From the NCBI GenBank assembly GCA_013215055.1, contig JABSRQ010000014.1, forward strand, positions 33,238-97,237: a stretch of DNA of 64,000 nucleotides. The letters run 5' to 3'. A program made the translations under genes and the position numbers. The stretch is from Pseudomonadales bacterium. GTDB taxonomy: Bacteria; Pseudomonadota; Gammaproteobacteria; Pseudomonadales; DT-91. Position 1 is the stretch's first letter. Every line of letters begins with the position of its first letter. The notes beneath the pieces were generated by a model. It had not been told where the DNA came from. It ran no database searches and saw only the letters and a list, made by a program, of their open reading frames with translations. Positions 1 through 7,152 of the stretch are shown here, one piece after another.

Positions 1-1
1 T

Positions 2-1963
2 CTGAGTTTAAAAGAGTTATTAGAGATCGATGTTAGCCTGGCCACCGGTCAAAACCAGCAGTTGTTGGATGCCCCCGCGGTCATCTCGGTGATCAGTGCC
101 AAGGAAATCAAACAATGGGGGTATTTGTCGGTCGCAGAGGCGATTCAACAATTACCGGGCATCTATTGTATCAATGATCGACTCGCGGTGAGCTGCAGTT
201 TACGTGGCCTGGGTAGTGGCTTTCGCAGCTATAACAAAATCCTCAAGGTCATGATCAATGATCAACCGATCAGCTTTCGCTCCGATTCATCTAACTATTT
301 AGGCCCTGAGCTTATCCCTATTTCCATCATTGAGCGCATCGAATTTTTACGCGGTCCTGCCTCGGCCTTATATGGTGCCAATGCTTTTTTAGGTGTCATC
401 AATATCATCACCAAGCAAGCCACACAGAACATACAGGGTGAGCTACGCAGCAGTATCAGCAGTGATAGCAGTTACATTTCTGCGGATTATGAATATGGCA
501 ATGCCGATCAGGGTTTTAGTCTGGCCTTATCACGCGCCGATATAGATCAGTCGGGCGCGGTGGTGCCGGATACGCTGCCGTCACAATCACTTTTTACTCC
601 CGGGGATAGCTCTCAGAGTGACTATCAACGCCCCGTCACGGCTTTTGCTCAATATCATCTGGTATGGTCAGATCATAAAACCCAGTTAAATGCCTATTGG
701 ACAAGGCAGGATAGCAAAGCTAATTTTGTTGATTTTGGCCGCTTTTCCGAAACAGGCGAGCTGGGCCGTGAGGTGCGTATCTCTGTGGAACAGGGATATT
801 TGCAATTGCAGGACGATTGGCAGGTAGATGAAAATTGGCAAATACAAAGTAGCCTGGCTTATGCCAAAGGTCGACCTTCAAATAAAGAGAACCTCGATGT
901 GGGTTTGGTTCAAACCACTGTAGAAAGGGATTTTGGTTTTTCGGCTATAGATACATCGGTAGAAGCTTTGTGGGCTGTTAATGCCAATCATAATTTGATG
1001 CTGGGCTTGGACTATAGCCGTGATGAAGAGAAGTTATTTGAAAGCGTCGAAGTCGATAGAATCACCGGCGTAAAACTGGCCAAAGGTATAGCTCAGGGGC
1101 ATAAAACGTTTCTCAATACCGGTGTTTACCTGCAATACAGTGGCGCCTTGACACAGGCCTTACAGCTGACGCTGAATGCGCGCCTGGATGATCATAATAT
1201 TTATGGAAAAGATGATAACTACCGTGTGGCGGTGGTGTACCGTTTTTCGCCGCGTTTAACCAGCAAGCTATTATACGGCACATCGTATAAAGCTCCGGCT
1301 GCGATACAGCTTTTTGGCCAGCCGCTGTTTGATGGGGAAGTGGATGGCAATGCCGACTTAAAGGTAGAGAGCGCTTACACATTGGAAGCGCAGGTTCAAT
1401 GGCAGTTTAGCGAAAAACTCTATGCCAGTCTTAATGTGTTTAACATGCAGGTTGATGATCAGGTCTTATTGGCGTTGTCTGGAGCCAATCAACAGCCTAT
1501 CAATCAGGGGGAGCAGAGAACCACCGGCATCGAAGCTGAAGCCTGGTTAAAAGATGTTAAGCAGCAGCTTAAAATGAGTTTGGCTTTACAGCGCAGCGAG
1601 GTAGATAAGTTGGATATGTTGGGCCGAACTATCACCGTGCCCAGTGCCGCGTACCCAGAGTTTGTTGCCAATATTCAATACCGTTATCGCTGGAGTAAAA
1701 GTTTTGATGCCGGTGTTCACTATTTTTATGCATCGGCGCGCCGAGCCAATGATTCCAATATACAGCTTAATACCGACCTGCCTTATCAGCTTGATGACTA
1801 TCAACTGCTGCATATTAGCCTGAATTATTATTATCAAAACCTGACGCTTACAGTGAAGGTGAATAATATTTTTGATGAAGAATATGTAGAGCCGGGTTAT
1901 GCCAGCATCGATATTCCGGGAATAGGGCGGCAAAGCTTTATGATGATGAGTGTGACATTCTGA
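2..1963 (+). CDS. TonB-dependent outer-membrane receptor (5' truncated by window)
   Basis: The open frame runs in from the window edge, so signal peptide and TonB box are missing; about 654 residues are visible. It opens with a plug domain (DAPAVISVISAKEI, then an IRGFRG-like segment, then EFLRGPASALYGANAFLGVI), the classic 'RGP-S-LYG-NA--GVI' signature. A long beta-barrel follows and ends in SFMMMSVTF, an aromatic C-terminal residue as expected for BamA-dependent insertion. It should import a TonB-energised substrate across the outer membrane; no substrate can be named. The stop overlaps the start of the next gene (TGATG), so the two are translationally coupled with a LivJ-like binding lipoprotein. 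An internal TTG at 62 is not the start because the plug reads through it from upstream. Confidence 0.93.
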   Translation: MSLKELLEIDVSLATGQNQQLLDAPAVISVISAKEIKQWGYLSVAEAIQQLPGIYCINDRLAVSCSLRGLGSGFRSYNKILKVMINDQPISFRSDSSNYLGPELIPISIIERIEFLRGPASALYGANAFLGVINIITKQATQNIQGELRSSISSDSSYISADYEYGNADQGFSLALSRADIDQSGAVVPDTLPSQSLFTPGDSSQSDYQRPVTAFAQYHLVWSDHKTQLNAYWTRQDSKANFVDFGRFSETGELGREVRISVEQGYLQLQDDWQVDENWQIQSSLAYAKGRPSNKENLDVGLVQTTVERDFGFSAIDTSVEALWAVNANHNLMLGLDYSRDEEKLFESVEVDRITGVKLAKGIAQGHKTFLNTGVYLQYSGALTQALQLTLNARLDDHNIYGKDDNYRVAVVYRFSPRLTSKLLYGTSYKAPAAIQLFGQPLFDGEVDGNADLKVESAYTLEAQVQWQFSEKLYASLNVFNMQVDDQVLLALSGANQQPINQGEQRTTGIEAEAWLKDVKQQLKMSLALQRSEVDKLDMLGRTITVPSAAYPEFVANIQYRYRWSKSFDAGVHYFYASARRANDSNIQLNTDLPYQLDDYQLLHISLNYYYQNLTLTVKVNNIFDEEYVEPGYASIDIPGIGRQSFMMMSVTF

Positions 1964-3318
1964 TGTTTAACTCTATGTTAAAAGCTATAACTTTTTGGAT
2001 TTTTCTGGTGATGCTTTATGCCTGTAGTTCTGATGTGGATGACAACCCCGAAAACATTAATCCAGATGCCTACCTTATTGGTGTTGTCAGTGAAGTGTTT
2101 GGAAAACCCATTAATGCCGCTGCCATAGGTGCGCTTTATGCGGTAGAAGAAATCAATGCCGCCGGTGGTATTTATGGAAAACCGTTGGATCTGGTGGTAA
2201 GAAATGGCGGATGTGACAGCGAAACAGGCCGTTTCCAAACCGAAAAATTGGTGGCGGAATTTGATGTTGTGGCACTTATTGGTCCATCTTGTAGCGCCTC
2301 TGCTGCGTTGATTGTCGAAGGTGTCTTAAGCCAACATAATCTGCCAGCCATAGGCACCACCACAACCTCGCCATTGTTGACGGATTTGGACAAGGATAAT
2401 ATTTTTTATCGGCTACAAGCCTCCGACAGCATTATCATCGAGCTGTTTTTTAATGAGGTCGTTAATGATGATGTGCAAAGGCTGGCGATTATTCATCGCG
2501 GCGGTAACGATGTATTTAATATCGCCTTGGCCGATGGCCTGGCGCAGAAGTTCAGCGCGCTAGCGAATAAAACCCTGACAGCACAAATTGCCTATCCGGA
2601 AGAAAGCACGGTGGAGTTTAACGAGCAGGTGCAGCTGTTATTTGATAGTGGTGATTTTGACGGTTTGGCCATTTTTGGTTTTGGCCCAGATTCGGCGAAC
2701 CTCTCCATTGCGATTGAGGCCGAGATGCGCAGGCGGGGAATCTCCCGTAGCAGTATTAAGGGCGTGTATCTCAATACAGCTGATTCAAGCGTTCAGCAAC
2801 TGGGTTCCAAAGTTTTATTTGATCAATCTAAAAGTGTGGAACCTGCGCCTATCTCCATGGCAACGGCACCCGATCTTAGCGCATGGCGGCAGGCCTTTAA
2901 TCAATTTTCTGATGATGATAGAGGTGAAAATGCGCTGGGTTACGATGCGATGTATCTGATTGCGTTAGCTATGTTAAAGGCCGGTGTGAATGAAGGTGAT
3001 GACACCGCGAATATTCGCCAGGCGATCAAGATGCAGCTTGCTATTGTCTCGGGCAGCAATGCTGCCACCGAGGCTGTAACCATTCGCTTTGGTGAATTTG
3101 CGCTGGCCCTCGATACCGTAGCCAGTGGGGGTGATATCAACTATAACGGTGCAAGTGGTGTTATCGATTTTGATCTGGCGGGTGATATTAATTACGGCGA
3201 TTTTCGCCTGCAACAGGCCGAGGCTACAGATGATGGCCTTGTTTTTAGCTGCCTGCAGTCACTACGTTTATACCCCACGGATACGGGGGTGGCGATAGAA
3301 CGTACGGCCTGTGAATAA
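1963..3318 (+). CDS. Type I periplasmic-binding-fold lipoprotein (LivJ/Peripla_BP_6-like)
   Basis: This 451-residue protein begins with a lipoprotein signal, lipobox LYAC with the modified cysteine at residue 21. It continues with a LivJ-like ligand-binding domain: YLIGVVSEVFG, then AAIGALYAVEEINAAGGIYG, then VVALIGPSCSASA and a TTTTSP segment, the usual order in branched-chain amino-acid/amide binding proteins. It is probably anchored to the outer or inner membrane facing the periplasm. Its start codon overlaps the TonB receptor stop, suggesting that the pair handles one substrate. No ABC permease or ATPase gene follows, so it may act as a receptor accessory or sensor rather than a classical ABC component. 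Ligand unknown. Confidence 0.85.
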   Translation: MFNSMLKAITFWIFLVMLYACSSDVDDNPENINPDAYLIGVVSEVFGKPINAAAIGALYAVEEINAAGGIYGKPLDLVVRNGGCDSETGRFQTEKLVAEFDVVALIGPSCSASAALIVEGVLSQHNLPAIGTTTTSPLLTDLDKDNIFYRLQASDSIIIELFFNEVVNDDVQRLAIIHRGGNDVFNIALADGLAQKFSALANKTLTAQIAYPEESTVEFNEQVQLLFDSGDFDGLAIFGFGPDSANLSIAIEAEMRRRGISRSSIKGVYLNTADSSVQQLGSKVLFDQSKSVEPAPISMATAPDLSAWRQAFNQFSDDDRGENALGYDAMYLIALAMLKAGVNEGDDTANIRQAIKMQLAIVSGSNAATEAVTIRFGEFALALDTVASGGDINYNGASGVIDFDLAGDINYGDFRLQQAEATDDGLVFSCLQSLRLYPTDTGVAIERTACE

Positions 3319-3327
3319 ACTCTAAGC

Positions 3328-3349
3328 GGTTCAGCTTCGGTTCAGCTTC
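3328..3349. promoter_or_regulatory. Tandem 11-bp direct repeat, candidate response-regulator operator
   Basis: GGTTCAGCTTC occurs twice head to tail (3328-3338 and 3339-3349). An 11-bp period is the half-site spacing used by OmpR/PhoP-family dimers. A possible -10 element (TATGAA, 3362-3367) lies 12 bp downstream, so the repeat would occupy the -35 position, as in class II activation. The nearest regulator of that family is encoded at 4460. Binding itself is inference. Confidence 0.45.
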
Positions 3350-3394
3350 GTTGGCGTATTGTATGAATAACTTCAGCCACCTTCGGTTATTCGT

Positions 3395-4090
3395 ATGAAC
3401 AGATATTCAATACAGCTAATAACAGCCCTGATGATCAGTATTTTGATAGCTCTGCCCGCCAACGCTGAAAAAAAAGAACGCCATAAAAACCAACACGGTA
3501 AACATCACGTTAAAGTAGAGCAGCATCAGGCTGCTCATCATGCTAAAAAATCACACCATAACCATAAACAGCATCAGACCAAGCCTAGTCACCATAATAA
3601 ACATGGCAGTCATGGTAATCACCGCAAGCATGGTCATCATGGAAAACATTATGATTATGCCAAGGTCATCCATACTCACCCGGTATACCGTGAGGTGAAT
3701 CGCCCCAGACAGGAATGCTGGCAGGAAAGTGTGACCGTGCCGAGTAGGCATCATTCGGCAACAGGCACTATCGCCGGAGGTATTATTGGCGGGGTGGTGG
3801 GGCATCAATTTGGTGGTGGTCATGGTCGCGATGTCTTAACCGTGGCCGGTGCTGTTCTAGGCGCCTCTATTGGCCATGATGCCGATCATAAACGTGGCAC
3901 ACATCACACAAGCGTACAACAAAGTGTTAAACACTGTGAAAGACGTGATAATTATATTGATGAGTTACAGGGATATAAGGTGAAATACCGCTATCATGGC
4001 GAGATATACCATCGTTTCCTGGATTATGATCCGGGTTCAGAAATTAGAATCCGCATCGATATGGCTTCGACTCACGGTTATCACTATTAA
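3395..4090 (+). CDS. Exported histidine-rich glycine-zipper protein
   Basis: 231 residues: a Sec signal peptide (cleavage near PANA|E, residue 24), an extremely His/Lys-rich segment over about residues 28-90, then a conserved-looking region with a glycine zipper (GTIAGGIIGGVVGHQFGGG, followed by VAGAVLGASIG) resembling the Rickettsia 17-kDa/glycine-zipper 2TM family. A C-terminal DELQGYKVKYRYHGEIY segment is typical of those envelope proteins. The His-rich part suggests metal binding or buffering, which is inference. The gene sits just downstream of the tandem repeat at 3328 and upstream of a PepSY/two-component cluster, so it is a plausible target of that system. Localisation is probably periplasmic or associated with the outer membrane. 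Confidence 0.75.
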   Translation: MNRYSIQLITALMISILIALPANAEKKERHKNQHGKHHVKVEQHQAAHHAKKSHHNHKQHQTKPSHHNKHGSHGNHRKHGHHGKHYDYAKVIHTHPVYREVNRPRQECWQESVTVPSRHHSATGTIAGGIIGGVVGHQFGGGHGRDVLTVAGAVLGASIGHDADHKRGTHHTSVQQSVKHCERRDNYIDELQGYKVKYRYHGEIYHRFLDYDPGSEIRIRIDMASTHGYHY

Positions 4091-4167
4091 GCGCTATCGT
4101 GTTGCTCACAGGCGCTAAATTGATTCTAATAGCCTCTTGTACTAATGCGCCTAACGTCGGATTTCGA

Positions 4168-4449
4168 ATGAATAATAGATGTCATCACTACCTGTTAAAA
4201 ACCTTATTACTGGCCTTTTTTAGTTTTAATCTGGTCAGCACCTCTTATGTGCTGGCTGAACCCGTAACATCGCAGCAGCAGGATGTGATTGGCAGTAAAC
4301 GCGCTGCCGAGGTGGCAAAATCTCAGGTGGCGGGTAAGGTATTAAAAGTGAGCCTGGATAAAAAGCAGGGAGTCTATAAGGTGAAGATGTTAGTGGGTGA
4401 TAAAGTTAAGCACATCCGGGTTGATGCCTACAGCGCTGCGGTTTTATAA
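4168..4449 (+). CDS. PepSY-like small periplasmic protein
   Basis: I chose the ATG at 4168 (93 residues) over the upstream GTG at 4099 because the former gives a clean signal peptide (NNRCHHYLLKTLLLAFFSF, cleavage after VLA, before EPV). The mature part reads ISSKRA-like 'GSKRAAEVAKSQVAGKVLKV' then 'KKQGVYKVKMLVGDKVKHIRVDA', a PepSY-type arrangement of a helix followed by strands. PepSY proteins are often encoded beside PhoPQ/QseBC-like systems and are thought to inhibit or sense in the periplasm. The stop lies 10 bp before the response-regulator start, so they form one operon. Family assignment rests on pattern only. Confidence 0.65.
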   Translation: MNNRCHHYLLKTLLLAFFSFNLVSTSYVLAEPVTSQQQDVIGSKRAAEVAKSQVAGKVLKVSLDKKQGVYKVKMLVGDKVKHIRVDAYSAAVL

Positions 4450-4459
4450 GAGAGTTTTT

Positions 4460-5140
4460 ATGCGTGTATTAATTGTTGAGGATGAACCTCGCTTACGTCA
4501 GCAGCTCAGTGATTATTTAACCCAGAAATCCTGGTTGGTTGATACCGCCGCTGACGGCGAAGAAGGTTTATATCAGGCCTGTGAATTCGCCTTTGATGTG
4601 GCGGTTATCGATTTAGGTTTACCTAAACTGGATGGCATCAGTTTAATCAGACAATTACGCCAGACAAAAAACAGCCTGCCGATTTTAATCCTTACCGCCA
4701 GAGATAATTGGCAAGATAAAGTTGAAGGCCTGGAAGCCGGTGCCGATGATTATTTAACCAAACCTTTTCATAACGAAGAATTACAGGCGCGCTTAAATGC
4801 GCTGCTTCGACGCTCCACCGGTAATAGCAGTAATCATCTTGAGTTTGGCCCTATAGCCATAGATACCTCGGCAAAAACCGTGAGCTTGAATAAGCAGCTG
4901 TTGACGTTAACCCAGTTTGAATACAATACGTTGGAATATCTGGCCTTACATTGTGGTGAAGTGATTTCAAAAACCACGTTAACCGAACATTTATATCAGC
5001 AGGATTTTGATAGAGACTCTAACGTGATTGAAGTGTTTATAGGTAGGCTACGCAAAAAACTGGACCCTACTGGCGATTTAAAACCGATTGCGACGGTGCG
5101 TGGCCAGGGTTATCGATTGACGCTGGAACAAAAGATTTAA
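4460..5140 (+). CDS. OmpR/PhoP-family response regulator
   Basis: 226 residues from ATG 4460, preceded by AAGAGAG at a good ribosome-binding distance; the frame is open further upstream but that extension overlaps the PepSY gene and does not look coding. The receiver domain has the acidic pair E7/D8, phospho-acceptor D51 (VIDLGLPKLDG), the T in ILTARD and K in LTKPF. A C-terminal winged-helix DNA-binding domain follows (LTLTQFEYNTLEYLALH ... SNVIEVFIGRLRKKL ... IATVRGQGYRL), the PhoP/QseB/OmpR type. It is the partner of the kinase that starts 5 bp downstream. The tandem repeat at 3328 is a candidate binding site. Confidence 0.95.
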   Translation: MRVLIVEDEPRLRQQLSDYLTQKSWLVDTAADGEEGLYQACEFAFDVAVIDLGLPKLDGISLIRQLRQTKNSLPILILTARDNWQDKVEGLEAGADDYLTKPFHNEELQARLNALLRRSTGNSSNHLEFGPIAIDTSAKTVSLNKQLLTLTQFEYNTLEYLALHCGEVISKTTLTEHLYQQDFDRDSNVIEVFIGRLRKKLDPTGDLKPIATVRGQGYRLTLEQKI

Positions 5141-5145
5141 TCTCA

Positions 5146-6516
5146 ATGATGTTGCCACTTTATAAACTCTCAATTTTAAAACGCCTGGTTCTGGCCTCTG
5201 TTATCGCCTTGCCTATGGTGATGTTGTTCAGTGCGGTGATGTTAGATAAGGCGATGAAAAACAGCCTGATTACCGCAGAACATGAAAAGCTCAAGGCGCA
5301 AATTTATCAGCTGCTGACGGCTGTAGAATTTGAGCCTCAATTATATATGCCCGAGGTTTTGGCCGAGGCGCGATTCAGTCAATTGGATTCAGGCCTTTAT
5401 GGCAGAATCCAGACTGAAAAATCCGGACGTTGGGTGTCTTCCTCGGCCGATTTAAAAGATCTTTCCAAGGTAAAGAACCTTGATGTATGGGTTGAAGATT
5501 CTGAAACCTCGTCGATTGAATTTAGCCAGCTTGCCTTAGCCGATGAAGACGTTTTTGCCGCGCGTTTAAAGGTCAGCTGGGAAGAGCTGGATAATCGCCC
5601 GGTTGAGTTTATCGTGATGCATAGACAGGCCGATTTACAGCGTGAATTAGCCAGCTTTCGTTGGCAATTGCTCTGGTGGCTGGGGCTGTTATTGTTAGGT
5701 CTGATTGTTGCCCAGACGCTGGTGTTAAAGTTTGGTTTACAACCGCTGCAGCAACTGGCCGATGAGGTGAGTAGCTTAAACGAAGGTGAATTAGAAAAAC
5801 TCTCTGAATTGTATCCACACGAGCTAAAGCCTTTAGTGTTAAATATGAATCACCTGATTACCAGCCTGCGCCAGCAACAGCAGCGTTTTAAGTTGGCATT
5901 GGATGATTTGGCCCATAGTTTAAAAACCCCACTAACAATTGTTATTGGCGAGATTAATAAAGAAGATAAATTGAATGAGCAGCAGTTGATTATATCTGAA
6001 CAAATTGACCGTATGCAGGATATTATTCAACATCAATTAAAACGCGCCAATCGTGGTGTTACCCGTCTGCAAACCTCATCGCTGCCGGTTGAACCTATGG
6101 TTAATCGCCTATGCTCGGCGATGGCGCGTTTATATCAAGTTAAAAATATAAAATACAATATAGAGGTCTCTGCTGGGCTTAATTTTTTAGGCATCGGCGA
6201 TGATTTAATGGAGGTATTAGGCAATCTGCTTGAAAATGCGTTTAAGTACGGTAAGTCAGAGGTGTTAGTTTCAGCGCAGATGGTACAGGGAAAACTGCAT
6301 GTTTACATAGAAGACGATGGGCTGGGTATAGAGGAGTATTTAAAAACCCAACTTCTTAAACGTGGTGTTAGAGCCGATACATCCAGCACTGGCCAGGGAA
6401 TAGGTTTGTCGGTGGCGATGGATATTGTGTTGGCTTATCAGGGGGGAATACAGATAGAGAAATCGATTTTAGGGGGCGCAAAATTTATTATCATATTGCC
6501 CGGTAAAGTGGTTTAA
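5146..6516 (+). CDS. PhoQ-like sensor histidine kinase
   Basis: 456 residues. TM1 lies about residues 13-33, a periplasmic sensor of about 135 residues follows, TM2 about 173-195, then a HAMP-like linker. The H-box is DDLAHSLKTPL with the phosphorylated His at 257, the spelling typical of PhoQ-type kinases. The N box (NLLENAFKYG), DDGLGI and GQGIGLSVAMDIV give a complete ATPase domain. The periplasmic sensor is moderately acidic (DEDVF, EDSETSS), as in divalent-cation or cationic-peptide sensors, but the stimulus cannot be read from sequence. It forms one operon with the response regulator and PepSY-like gene upstream. A terminator for the opposite strand follows immediately. Confidence 0.93.
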   Translation: MMLPLYKLSILKRLVLASVIALPMVMLFSAVMLDKAMKNSLITAEHEKLKAQIYQLLTAVEFEPQLYMPEVLAEARFSQLDSGLYGRIQTEKSGRWVSSSADLKDLSKVKNLDVWVEDSETSSIEFSQLALADEDVFAARLKVSWEELDNRPVEFIVMHRQADLQRELASFRWQLLWWLGLLLLGLIVAQTLVLKFGLQPLQQLADEVSSLNEGELEKLSELYPHELKPLVLNMNHLITSLRQQQQRFKLALDDLAHSLKTPLTIVIGEINKEDKLNEQQLIISEQIDRMQDIIQHQLKRANRGVTRLQTSSLPVEPMVNRLCSAMARLYQVKNIKYNIEVSAGLNFLGIGDDLMEVLGNLLENAFKYGKSEVLVSAQMVQGKLHVYIEDDGLGIEEYLKTQLLKRGVRADTSSTGQGIGLSVAMDIVLAYQGGIQIEKSILGGAKFIIILPGKVV

Positions 6517-6519
6517 ATG

Positions 6520-6546
6520 AAAAATGCAGCCCAGAGTTGGGCTGCA
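6520..6546 (-). terminator. Intrinsic terminator of ydbH-ynbE-ydbL
   Basis: Perfect 9-bp stem TGCAGCCCA / TGGGCTGCA with a 4-nt loop (6525-6546), followed on the minus strand by a run of five T (A-run 6520-6524). It lies between the convergent kinase and ydbL genes and may stop both transcripts. Confidence 0.8.
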
Positions 6547-6560
6547 ATTAAAAACAGCTT

Positions 6561-6893
6561 TTATTTCTTTAACCAGCTGCCATCTTCTTTTTGATAAAAA
6601 TTACCGGCCTTGGTTTTAGCCACGGCTTTTTTATGTGCCATCTTGGCAATTTCGCTAGGCTTAAGATTGTTTTTGGCGGCGATTTCTGTGTATTTGGCTT
6701 TACGTTTATTGTTAACGCTTTTGATCAAGTCTATCACTTGCGCGTCCACTTCCTGGCGGTTGGGTATGCCTAAATAACCACTGGTTTTTTCACCCACTAC
6801 ACCTTGTGCCTTGGCGCTATCTAAATCCAGTGCAAAGAGGCTAAGGCTGGTGGTCATTAACACGGCGCTGATCAATAGTTTTAATGTTTTCAT
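6561..6893 (-). CDS. ydbL: YdbL family protein (DUF1318)
   Basis: 110 residues with a Sec signal (cleavage near SLFA|LDL) followed by the YdbL/DUF1318 pattern: LDSAKAQGVVGEKTSGYLG, then VIDLIKSVNNKRKAKYTEIAA and 'KAGNFYQKEDGSWLKK'. It is the last gene of a ydbH-ynbE-ydbL operon, 9 bp downstream of ynbE. In E. coli, YdbL is reported as a periplasmic chaperone-like partner of the YdbH-YnbE bridge that moves phospholipid towards the outer membrane. Both the order and the presence of all three partners match that module. Confidence 0.9.
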   Translation of the reverse strand: MKTLKLLISAVLMTTSLSLFALDLDSAKAQGVVGEKTSGYLGIPNRQEVDAQVIDLIKSVNNKRKAKYTEIAAKNNLKPSEIAKMAHKKAVAKTKAGNFYQKEDGSWLKK

Positions 6894-6902
6894 CTTTATT
6901 CC

Positions 6903-7103
6903 TTAGAACAAGTCTTCGTCAGTAAAAAGATCATCAAGCTCTTTATCCACTTTAATGCGAATTTCATGCTCGATTTTTACATTTAAGTTAATCGTAATCG
7001 GTTCGGTGGGTGCCGCTATTTGAACTGTTGGGGTACAGGCTGCTGTTAACAGCAAAGCTGCAATAGCACTCGCTGCTAATAGCGCGGTGTTAAATTTTTT
7101 CAT
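6903..7103 (-). CDS. ynbE: YnbE-like lipoprotein
   Basis: 66 residues. Lipoprotein signal with lipobox LTAAC, then TPTVQIAAPTEPITINLNVKIEHEIRI, the hallmark of YnbE (a short strand-rich lipoprotein). In E. coli YnbE is an outer-membrane lipoprotein that stacks on the C-terminal end of YdbH by beta-strand augmentation to form an intermembrane lipid conduit. It lies between ydbH (49 bp upstream) and ydbL, as in Enterobacteria. The last residues DKELDDLFTDEDLF are an acidic tail. Confidence 0.9.
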   Translation of the reverse strand: MKKFNTALLAASAIAALLLTAACTPTVQIAAPTEPITINLNVKIEHEIRIKVDKELDDLFTDEDLF

Positions 7104-7152
7104 AAACCGTTCTCAATGTTTTGTTTACGGGTTCAGACTAACACAGGCAAAA

